From Streptomyces sp. SID12501 (GTDB lineage Bacteria; Actinomycetota; Actinomycetes; Streptomycetales; Streptomycetaceae), in NCBI RefSeq assembly GCF_010550245.1, contig NZ_JAAGLU010000010.1:186001-250000 (forward strand): a stretch of 64,000 nucleotides of DNA, given 5' to 3'. The position numbers and the translations under genes are program-made. Below are positions 1-7,089 of this stretch, piece after piece. Below the pieces are notes generated by a model. That model was not told the DNA's origin, ran no database searches, and was given only the letters and a program-made list of their open reading frames with translations. The number at the start of each line of letters is the position of its first letter. Position 1 is the stretch's first letter.

Positions 1-205
1 ACGCGGAGTCGCCGCCGAGGTCTTCCGTGCCGACCTCGACATCCGGCTCACCTACCGCTTCGTGCGCGACACCGTGTGGGTCGCCGCGTCCTGGTACCGG
101 CCGGGCGGACAGCACAGCCCGGAGGAGATCGCCCGCCAGTACCTGTCGATGGTGCTGGACGGGATCGCCGTACGTGAACAGCCGTACCTGAACAGCCCCA
201 TGTGA
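1..205 (+). CDS. TetR-family regulator, C-terminal end only
   Basis: Only the last 67 codons are present (reading phase starts at base 2); the DNA-binding domain lies off the left edge. The tail contains a VRDTVWVAASWYRPGG segment followed by an EEIARQYL...VLDGI helix, which I recognise from TetR ligand-binding domains of the KstR2 type, the repressor of steroid C/D-ring catabolism. The next gene downstream is a FadA6-like thiolase, which belongs to the KstR2 regulon in mycobacteria. The last codons are built from a 14-bp tandem repeat that continues past the stop. The TetR assignment is good; KstR2 identity is an inference from the tail and the neighbour. Confidence 0.8.
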   Translation, partial: RGVAAEVFRADLDIRLTYRFVRDTVWVAASWYRPGGQHSPEEIARQYLSMVLDGIAVREQPYLNSPM

Positions 206-228
206 ACAGACTTATGTGAACAGCCCTT
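173..228. repeat. 14-bp tandem repeat, four copies
   Basis: Four consecutive 14-bp units share the core TGAACAG: 173-186, 187-200, 201-214 and 215-228. The first two lie in the last codons of the TetR gene and the others fill the gap before the thiolase gene. A direct-repeat operator or a slippage product are both possible. Confidence 0.8.
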
Positions 229-246
229 TTCTGTGAGGGAGTTGCC

Positions 247-1404
247 ATGGCCGAGGCCTACATCGTCGAAGCGGTCCGTACGCCCGTCGGGCGGCGTGGA
301 GGTGGTCTGAGCGGTGTCCATCCGGCGGACCTGGGCGCGCATGCCCTGATCGCGCTCATGTCGCGGGCCGGGGTGGACCCGGCCGCCGTGGAGGACGTCG
401 TCTTCGGCTGCCTGGACACGGTGGGGCCGCAGGCCGGTGACATCGCCCGCACCAGCTGGCTGGCCGCCGGACTCCCCGAGGAGGTGCCGGGGGTGACCGT
501 CGACCGGCAGTGCGGATCCTCGCAGCAGGCCGTCCACTTCGCCGCCCAGGCCGTGTTGTCGGGCACGCAGGACCTGGTTGTCGCGGGTGGCGTCCAGAAC
601 ATGTCGATGATCCCGATCGCCTTCGCCTCCCGTCAGGCCGCCCTGCCCCTGGGGCTCACCGAGGGCCCGTTCGCGGGCAGCACGGGCTGGCGGGCGCGGT
701 ACGGGGAACGGCCGGTGAACCAGTTCGCCGGCGCCGAGATGATCGCCGCCAAGTGGGGCATCAGCAGGCAGGACCAGGAGGAGTACGCGCTGCGCTCGCA
801 CGAACGTGCGGTCCTGGCCATCGATGAGGGCCGCTTCGCCCGCGAGACCGTGGCCTACGAGACGGTGACCGTCGACGAGGGACCGCGCAGGGACACCTCC
901 CTGGCGAAGATGGCCGGCCTGAAGCCCGTCATCGAGGGCGGCACCATCACCGCCGCCGTCTCCTCCCAGGTGTCCGACGGCGCCGCCGCGATGCTGATCG
1001 CCTCCGAGCGGGCGGTACGCGAGCACGGGCTGCGGCCACGGGCCCGCGTCCACCATCTGTCCGTGCGGGGCGAGGACCCGATCCGGATGCTGACGGCGCC
1101 GATCCCGGCCACCGCCCACGCCCTCAAGAAGACCGGCCTGTCCATCGACGACATCGACCTCGTCGAGATCAACGAGGCCTTCGCCCCGGTCGTCCTGGCC
1201 TGGCTGAAGGAAACCGGCGCGGACCCTGCCAGGGTCAACGTCAACGGCGGCGCGATAGCCCTCGGTCACCCCCTCGGCGCGACCGGCGTCAAGCTGATGA
1301 CGACGCTGCTGCACGAACTGGAGCGCACGGGCGGGCGGTTCGGCCTTCAGACGATGTGCGAGGGCGGGGGACAGGCGAACGTGACGATCATCGAGCGGCT
1401 CTGA
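247..1404 (+). CDS. fadA6: FadA6-like 3-ketoacyl-CoA thiolase
   Basis: A 385-aa thiolase that cleaves 3-ketoacyl-CoA with CoA to release acetyl-CoA. The nucleophile Cys89 sits in QCGSSQQA, the active-site His341 in GHPLGATG and the second catalytic Cys371 in CEGGGQAN. From memory the sequence follows mycobacterial FadA6 along its whole length (for example GVTVDRQCGSSQQA and EINEAFAPVV), the thiolase of steroid ring degradation, more closely than general acetyl-CoA acetyltransferases. The ATG has GAGGGAG 5 nt upstream. It follows a TetR gene and runs into an SDR gene, probably one operon. The family is certain; the steroid role is inferred. Confidence 0.9.
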   Translation: MAEAYIVEAVRTPVGRRGGGLSGVHPADLGAHALIALMSRAGVDPAAVEDVVFGCLDTVGPQAGDIARTSWLAAGLPEEVPGVTVDRQCGSSQQAVHFAAQAVLSGTQDLVVAGGVQNMSMIPIAFASRQAALPLGLTEGPFAGSTGWRARYGERPVNQFAGAEMIAAKWGISRQDQEEYALRSHERAVLAIDEGRFARETVAYETVTVDEGPRRDTSLAKMAGLKPVIEGGTITAAVSSQVSDGAAAMLIASERAVREHGLRPRARVHHLSVRGEDPIRMLTAPIPATAHALKKTGLSIDDIDLVEINEAFAPVVLAWLKETGADPARVNVNGGAIALGHPLGATGVKLMTTLLHELERTGGRFGLQTMCEGGGQANVTIIERL

Positions 1405-1409
1405 TCGAC

Positions 1410-2228
1410 TTGAACGGCTCGAACGGCTTGAAGGGCCGTGTCGCTCTTGTCACCGGCGGTACCCGCGGAGTCGGCGCGGGTGTCGCCCGAGCTCTCGTCG
1501 AGGCGGGGGCGGAGGTGCTGGTCTGCGCTCGCCGGCCGCCCGAAGTCCCGCTGCCCGGCGTGGAGTTCACGGCTGTCGACCTGCGGGACCGGACCGCCGT
1601 GTACGACTTCGTCGGAGGGCTGCCTCGACTTGATGTGCTCGTCAACAACGTAGGGGGGAGTCCTTATCGACCGTTGGGTGGTGGTGGTGAGGGAGGAGAC
1701 GGGGGACACGGGGGACACGGGGGACACGGGGGTGCCGACGTCGAGCGGCATGTTCGTGTGATCGAGCTGAACCTGATCACGCCGCTGACCGTCTCCCTCG
1801 CCGCTTACGAGCACCTGAAACGGGCCCGGGGATCCGTCGTGATGATCGGGAGCGTCAGCGGGAGCCGTCCCTCGCCCGGGACCGCCGCGTACGGTGCCGC
1901 CAAGGCCGGGCTGGAGCATCTCGCCCGCTCGATGGCCGTGGAATGGGCGCCCGACGTACGGGTCAACACCCTCGTCGTCGGGATGGTCCGAACCGAGCTG
2001 TCCCATCTGCACTACGGCGGCGACGACGGCCTCGACGCAGTCGCCCGCACGGTCCCGGCGGGCCGTCTCGCCGATCCGTCCGACATCGGAGCCGCCGCCG
2101 TCTTCCTCGCCTCCGATGCCGCGGCGTATGTCAGCGGGGCGAGTCTGCTGGTGCACGGTGGGGGGGAACGGCCTGCGTTTCTGGACGCGGCGACTGCGAA
2201 CAGGGGCGGCGGATCTGGTCGGGGGTGA
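1410..2228 (+). CDS. Short-chain dehydrogenase/reductase
   Basis: A Rossmann-fold SDR of about 272 aa that interconverts a hydroxyl and a keto group with NAD(P). The cofactor motif GGTRGVGAG is near the N-terminus, then NNVGG, the catalytic Ser in IGSVSGS, YGAAK with Tyr and Lys, and a C-terminal YVSGASLLVHGG. The start is unclear: the frame stays open into the thiolase gene, and TTG1410, TTG1428 and an ATG at 1356 are all possible; I chose the TTG 6 bp after the thiolase stop. A glycine-histidine insert between NNVGG and the next helix comes from a 9-bp tandem repeat. It probably acts in the same catabolic pathway as the thiolase. Confidence 0.85.
   Translation: MNGSNGLKGRVALVTGGTRGVGAGVARALVEAGAEVLVCARRPPEVPLPGVEFTAVDLRDRTAVYDFVGGLPRLDVLVNNVGGSPYRPLGGGGEGGDGGHGGHGGHGGADVERHVRVIELNLITPLTVSLAAYEHLKRARGSVVMIGSVSGSRPSPGTAAYGAAKAGLEHLARSMAVEWAPDVRVNTLVVGMVRTELSHLHYGGDDGLDAVARTVPAGRLADPSDIGAAAVFLASDAAAYVSGASLLVHGGGERPAFLDAATANRGGGSGRG
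1701..1727 (+). repeat. 9-bp coding minisatellite in the SDR gene
   Basis: Three perfect copies of GGGGGACAC (1701-1709, 1710-1718, 1719-1727) encode repeated Gly-Gly-His after NNVGG, where most SDRs have a short loop. The unit is in frame, so copy-number changes would keep the gene open. Confidence 0.85.
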
Positions 2229-2237
2229 GGGAAAAGC

Positions 2238-2975
2238 TCACCCCATCCCCAGTACCTCCTCCAACACCGCCACGATCTCCGCATGGCCGGTCCCCTGATC
2301 GACCCCCGCCACCACGTTCCCGTCCCGCACAAGCTCCACGGTCACTTCCTGCGCCCAGCGCCGCGTCACGTACTCCCCGCCGAAGCCATGCGCACGCCCC
2401 AGCCCCGCCCGAAGCTCCGACGGCACGTCCAGCCAGGTCCAGCGGCGGGCCTCCGCCAGCGCCTCCCCCCTCGACCCGGCGCCGTACGCCAGCAGGGACC
2501 GTACGCAGGCGGGGGAGCCCCGGCGGGCGGCCGCGACCAGTGGAGGCGAACCGGTCGGGTCGGGGCGGTTCGGGTCCGCGCCCGCGGCGAGCAGGGTCTC
2601 CGCCACCGCCGCGTGACCGCATCGCAGAGCCCAGGTCAGGGCAGTGAAACCGAACGCCTCCACCGCGTCGGGAACGGCCCCCGAGGCCAACAGCGCGCGA
2701 ACGACTTCGGCGTGCCCGCCACAGGCCGCCCCGCACAGGGGGAGGTCCGACCCCGCGCTCAGCCGGTCGGGCGCGGCACCGGCGGACAGCAGCAGCCGTA
2801 CGATGCCGGGCGCGTCGTTCACCGCCGCCGCGTACAGGGCGCTCTGGCCGTCCTCGTCCACCGCTTCCGGGCTCACACCGAGACGCAGCAGCCGTACGAC
2901 CGCGTCCTCGTCACCCGCGTACACCGCCGTGAAGAGATCGCGCTCGCTGCCGATATGCGGTTCTTGCCCGTTCAT
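2238..2975 (-). CDS. Ankyrin-repeat protein
   Basis: A 245-aa cytoplasmic protein with about five ankyrin repeats, recognisable from the recurring pattern of a G-A-LxxAA helix pair and LLxAGADPN turns (for example AETLLAAGADPN). Ankyrin stacks bind other proteins; the partner is unknown. The C-terminal 60 residues leave the repeat pattern and resemble a ligand-binding tail (VTVELVRDGNVVAGVDQG). I chose ATG 2975 because GAAGG lies about 9 nt upstream; an in-frame start at 3038 would add 21 unconvincing residues. It is convergent with the SDR gene and stops 9 bp from it. Confidence 0.85.
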   Translation of the reverse strand: MNGQEPHIGSERDLFTAVYAGDEDAVVRLLRLGVSPEAVDEDGQSALYAAAVNDAPGIVRLLLSAGAAPDRLSAGSDLPLCGAACGGHAEVVRALLASGAVPDAVEAFGFTALTWALRCGHAAVAETLLAAGADPNRPDPTGSPPLVAAARRGSPACVRSLLAYGAGSRGEALAEARRWTWLDVPSELRAGLGRAHGFGGEYVTRRWAQEVTVELVRDGNVVAGVDQGTGHAEIVAVLEEVLGMG

Positions 2976-3050
2976 ACCTTCCGACCTTCGCCCGCGAAGG
3001 GCCGGTGAGGCAAAGGGTTTCGGGGTGAGGTGCCCCACGCCGCCCCGACG

Positions 3051-3971
3051 TCAGGTGTCGCATTCCAGCACCGTCCGGCACACTCCGCACCGCGCCCGCA
3101 CCCGCCCCCGTACCGGCACCCTGATCCGCTGGTGGCAGGTCGGACAGGGGAAAGAGACCCGCAGCGGCCCGTGGCCGTCGTGGTTGCCGGGGGAGTCGGG
3201 GGTGAAGCTGTACGGGACACCGCCCGGCTGTGACGTGTTCGGCGAGTGGTGGTCCTGGGCATGGCGGCGGTCGCGCGCGTAGCGGCGGCGGCCCGCCCAG
3301 CCCGCCGCCGTCAGCGGGGGCTGGCGCGTGTCGTGGCGGGCCAGTTCCATGCCCGCCGTGTACGCCGTGTACGCCTGCGGGCTGGTGAACCAGATCGCCG
3401 GGTCCTCGTCGAAGACCAGCGCACGCTTGGCCAGGACGTATCCGAACTCCTCCGGTGTGAGATAGCCGAGCTTCTGCGAGGAGGCCGCGTCCTCGCGGAA
3501 GGCGTCGAGGAGCAGCCAGCCCGCGCCCAGGTACGCCGCCGCCGTGTCCGTGAGGATCTCGTTGTCCCGGGTTCCCGGGAAGTACAGGTCGAGGCGGTGC
3601 AGATAGACGTGCATCACCTCGTGCGCGAGGGCCGCGCCGATGTCCCTGCGGTGGGTGCGGAACCGGTCGTTCAGCTCGATGAAGTACTCGGGCCCCGCCG
3701 CCAGTTCGACGTTCGCGGCGTGGGTCATCTCGCGGAAGCCGACGATCATGCGCGCGTCCGGGAGCCGGTAGTGGCGCACCATCGCGCGGGCCACGCGCTG
3801 CGCGCCCAGATGGAGGTCGTCGGTGTCGCAGAAAGCCACGTCGACCGGGGCCACACTGGTCGCGAAGGTCTGGACGGTGTCGTACGACAGCCTCTTGTAG
3901 AGCGCGTTGATCGCGGCCCGCACCGTCTCCAGATGTGGGTAGCCGTGCTCGACCGGTCCGCCGTTCGCCAC
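3051..3971 (-). CDS. Putative zinc metallopeptidase-like protein with C-terminal zinc ribbon
   Basis: About 306 aa, family not recognised. The middle contains HEVMHVYLHRLDLYFPG, an HExxH zincin motif in a helix, with a later NEILTDTAAAYLG that could carry the third ligand. The C-terminus holds two CxxC pairs (CPTC and CGVC), a rubredoxin-like zinc ribbon. There is no signal peptide, so it is probably cytoplasmic. GTG 3971 is preferred because GGGGG precedes it; the frame is open to an ATG at 4070. An HExxH plus substrate-binding ribbon suggests a peptidase or a regulator derived from one; activity is unproven. Confidence 0.7.
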   Translation of the reverse strand: MANGGPVEHGYPHLETVRAAINALYKRLSYDTVQTFATSVAPVDVAFCDTDDLHLGAQRVARAMVRHYRLPDARMIVGFREMTHAANVELAAGPEYFIELNDRFRTHRRDIGAALAHEVMHVYLHRLDLYFPGTRDNEILTDTAAAYLGAGWLLLDAFREDAASSQKLGYLTPEEFGYVLAKRALVFDEDPAIWFTSPQAYTAYTAGMELARHDTRQPPLTAAGWAGRRRYARDRRHAQDHHSPNTSQPGGVPYSFTPDSPGNHDGHGPLRVSFPCPTCHQRIRVPVRGRVRARCGVCRTVLECDT

Positions 3972-4102
3972 GTCCGTACCCCCAAGACGCCCTGAACCCG
4001 CTTCCGCTCTACGTGCCGGGGAGCTGTCGGTAAGAGTGGATTTCCTACCGTCCGGTTCCGCCGCGGGCACGTGAGATCCGCCCTTGTTTCACACCGTCCT
4101 GA

Positions 4103-4945
<843 letters not shown>

Positions 4946-5085
4946 GGCGACCGAGTCCGGCGGGGCGCCTGGCCCCGCCGGTAACGGCTCGTCACTTCCC
5001 GGCGGGCTTGCCGGGCCAGGGACATACAGTGAGGGTTGCGGGCCCATGGACCGGCTATCGTCCAAGTGAATCCGTTGACCCACAC

Positions 5086-5142
5086 GAACCGTTCCTGTGG
5101 ACTGAGCGGGAGTGAGTCCGTTCAGCCGCGCGCCCCGAACGG
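5086..5142 (+). repeat. 57-bp dispersed element, copy 1
   Basis: This stretch is the reverse complement of 63415-63471, with 52 of 57 bases identical and no gaps. Its 3' part (CCGTTC...GAACGG) can form a hairpin of about eight base pairs. It lies between the protease and the AraC gene and abuts the AraC reading frame. Confidence 0.85.
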
Positions 5143-5163
5143 CCGCGCGTCCTCGACCACCAT

Positions 5164-5925
5164 GTGGCCGTCGTCGTGAGCAGCGGCCGAGGCTGGTTCC
5201 AGGGCACCGACGGACGCCGCCGGCCCGTCACCGCGCCCACCCTGATCTGGCTCACCCCCGGCACCGCCCACCACTACGGGCCCGACCCCGACACCGGCTG
5301 GGACGAGGCGTTCGTCGACTTCACCGGGCCCGCCACCGCCACCTACGCCGAACTCGGCCACATCGAGGCCGAGCGGCCCCTCGTACCCCTCACCGACGCC
5401 GGCCCCGCCCGGGCCGTGATCGGGCGCATGGCCCGCGCCGCACGCCACGACAACCCCATCCTGGAGGTCGAGACGGCCGCCGCCGTCCACGAACTGCTCG
5501 TCGCCCTGCGCCGCACCCGCGCCGACCTGGCACCCGACGGTGACCAGGTCCTCGCCGCCCTCGCCCGGGACGCCTGCCGGCCTCTGAGCGTCGCCGAACA
5601 CGCCGCCCGGCACGGCATGACCCCCGCCGAACTGCGCACCGCGGTACGACGCGGCGCCGGATGCAGCCCCAAGGACTACCTCCTCGGTATCCGGCTGAGC
5701 CGCGCCAAGGAACTCCTCGCCGCCACCGAACTGCCCGTCGCCGCCGTCGCCCGCCGCGTCGGCTACGACGACCCCGCGTACTTCTCCCGCCTCTTCACCC
5801 GCCGTGTCGGCATGGCCCCCGTCCGCTTCCGGGCCCAGCAGGGACGCACGGTCCCCGGCGGCTGGAGCGACCGCGTCCCCGACCCCGCCGACCCCCCGAC
5901 GATCGAACACCCGCACACGGTGTGA
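5164..5925 (+). CDS. AraC-family transcriptional regulator, 5' end uncertain
   Basis: About 253 aa. The N-terminal half resembles an AraC-type cupin ligand-binding domain (SSGRGWFQGTDG, then LTPGTAHHYGP); the C-terminal 100 residues carry two HTH motifs, with RLSRAKELLAAT and RRVGYDDPAYFSRLF as the diagnostic second helix-turn-helix. The only standard start is GTG 5164, which has no SD; plausible coding (PRVLDHHVAV) continues upstream without a start codon until a TGA at 5113. The 57-bp element overlaps that upstream part, so the gene may be truncated or shifted. Its target is unknown. Confidence 0.8.
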   Translation: MAVVVSSGRGWFQGTDGRRRPVTAPTLIWLTPGTAHHYGPDPDTGWDEAFVDFTGPATATYAELGHIEAERPLVPLTDAGPARAVIGRMARAARHDNPILEVETAAAVHELLVALRRTRADLAPDGDQVLAALARDACRPLSVAEHAARHGMTPAELRTAVRRGAGCSPKDYLLGIRLSRAKELLAATELPVAAVARRVGYDDPAYFSRLFTRRVGMAPVRFRAQQGRTVPGGWSDRVPDPADPPTIEHPHTV

Positions 5926-6012
5926 CGCCGGGATCCCGCCCGTCCCACGCGCCCCGCACAACCCCGACGCCCCACGAGCCGGCCCGATCCGTGGCACGTA
6001 ATGTGGACGCCC

Positions 6013-6357
6013 ATGACCACCAGCAACAACCGTGAAGTCGACCCCGCGATCCGAGCGGAACTCGGCCGGTTGCGCGAGAGCATCGACAACATCGACGCCG
6101 CCGTCGTCCACATGCTCGCCGAGCGCTTCAAGTGCACCCAGCAGGTCGGCCACCTCAAGGCCGCACACCAGCTGCCGCCCGCCGACCCGAACCGCGAGGC
6201 CCAGCAGATCGCCCGCCTGCGCCGACTCGCCGAGAGCGCGAACCTCGACCCCGCGTTCGCCGAGAAACTCCTCAACTTCATCATCGCCGAGGTGATCAGA
6301 CACCACGAGCGCATCGCCGAGGACACCCTGAACGGCGGGAAACCACCGGTGAATTGA
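6013..6357 (+). CDS. Chorismate mutase, AroQ type
   Basis: A 114-aa all-helical AroQ domain that converts chorismate to prephenate for phenylalanine and tyrosine. Active-site residues fit the family: the RLRESIDNID helix with Arg, then ERFKCTQQVGHLKA with the Arg/Lys pair, then ADPNREAQQ and a final IIAEVIRHHE helix. There is no signal peptide, so it is the cytoplasmic form. ATG 6013 has no clear SD. It follows the AraC gene by 87 bp in the same direction, but nothing links them functionally. Confidence 0.9.
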   Translation: MTTSNNREVDPAIRAELGRLRESIDNIDAAVVHMLAERFKCTQQVGHLKAAHQLPPADPNREAQQIARLRRLAESANLDPAFAEKLLNFIIAEVIRHHERIAEDTLNGGKPPVN

Positions 6358-6401
6358 CGCCCGGGGCGTGACAGCCGGGTACTCGCGGGGGCATGCTGCG
6401 C

Positions 6402-6434
6402 TGTGCACTCCTTGTGCACTCGCAGTCAGCTGAC
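6402..6434. promoter_or_regulatory. Possible operator: direct repeats plus palindrome
   Basis: TGTGCACTC occurs at 6402-6410 and again at 6413-6421, an 11-bp period, and is followed by the perfect 10-bp palindrome GTCAGCTGAC at 6425-6434. The site is about 65 bp upstream of the receiver gene start. Confidence 0.3.
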
Positions 6435-6497
6435 GAGCACTGCGCGTCAGCGGTGCGGGCGCCAGCCGGTTGTCCACACGGGAGAGGACGTCGGGCC

Positions 6498-6974
6498 ATG
6501 CCGTCGGATGCCAAGATCCTCATCGTCGACGACCACGAGGACACCCTGTACGCACTGGAGAGCGCCCTGGCGCCGCTCGGCTACCTGCTCGCCCGTGCCA
6601 CCAGCGGCGACGAGGCGCTCAAACAGGTGCTGCGCGGCCAGGTCGGGCTCCTCCTGCTCGACGTACGCATGCCCGGCGTCAGCGGCCTCGACGTCGTGCG
6701 CTACATGCGCCGCCTCGAACAGACCCAGCACATCCCCGTCGTCCTGCTCACCGGCTTCGGCCCCGACGCCGAACTCACCTCCACCGCCTTCGGACTCGGC
6801 GTCGCCGACCTCGTCAGGAAACCCATCGACCCCTGGACGCTGCGCACCAAGGTCCGCTACCTCTACGACGCCCACCGCCGCCACGTGGCCCTCGAACAGG
6901 AGGCACGGGAACTCCGCGCCCTCGTCAGAGACCACGACGTACTCACACGCACCCTGGAGAAGGACCCCACCTAG
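6498..6974 (+). CDS. Single-domain response regulator (receiver only)
   Basis: A 158-aa CheY-like protein. The acidic pair Asp11/Asp12 (IVDDH), phosphoacceptor Asp55 (LLDVRMPG) and Lys108 (VRKP) are all present. After about residue 120 there is only a charged helical tail (ALEQEARELRALVRDHD), probably a coiled coil; there is no DNA-binding or enzymatic output domain. ATG 6498 has GGAGAGG 10 nt upstream. No histidine kinase lies nearby, so it may be a phosphorelay intermediate or act by protein contact. Confidence 0.88.
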   Translation: MPSDAKILIVDDHEDTLYALESALAPLGYLLARATSGDEALKQVLRGQVGLLLLDVRMPGVSGLDVVRYMRRLEQTQHIPVVLLTGFGPDAELTSTAFGLGVADLVRKPIDPWTLRTKVRYLYDAHRRHVALEQEARELRALVRDHDVLTRTLEKDPT

Positions 6975-7089
6975 ACACCGCGAACGGCCCCCAAACTGCC
7001 CCACGGGCCGGACCGGAGGCAGGGGCGCGCGCACGGACAATGGCCGTGTACCGATCCGCCCCTGTGCCGTGTCAGCGGCATCAGGCAGC

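Noticed and set aside
1347..2156. Open frame antisense to the SDR gene
   Set aside because: The SDR has all family motifs; the antisense translation has none.
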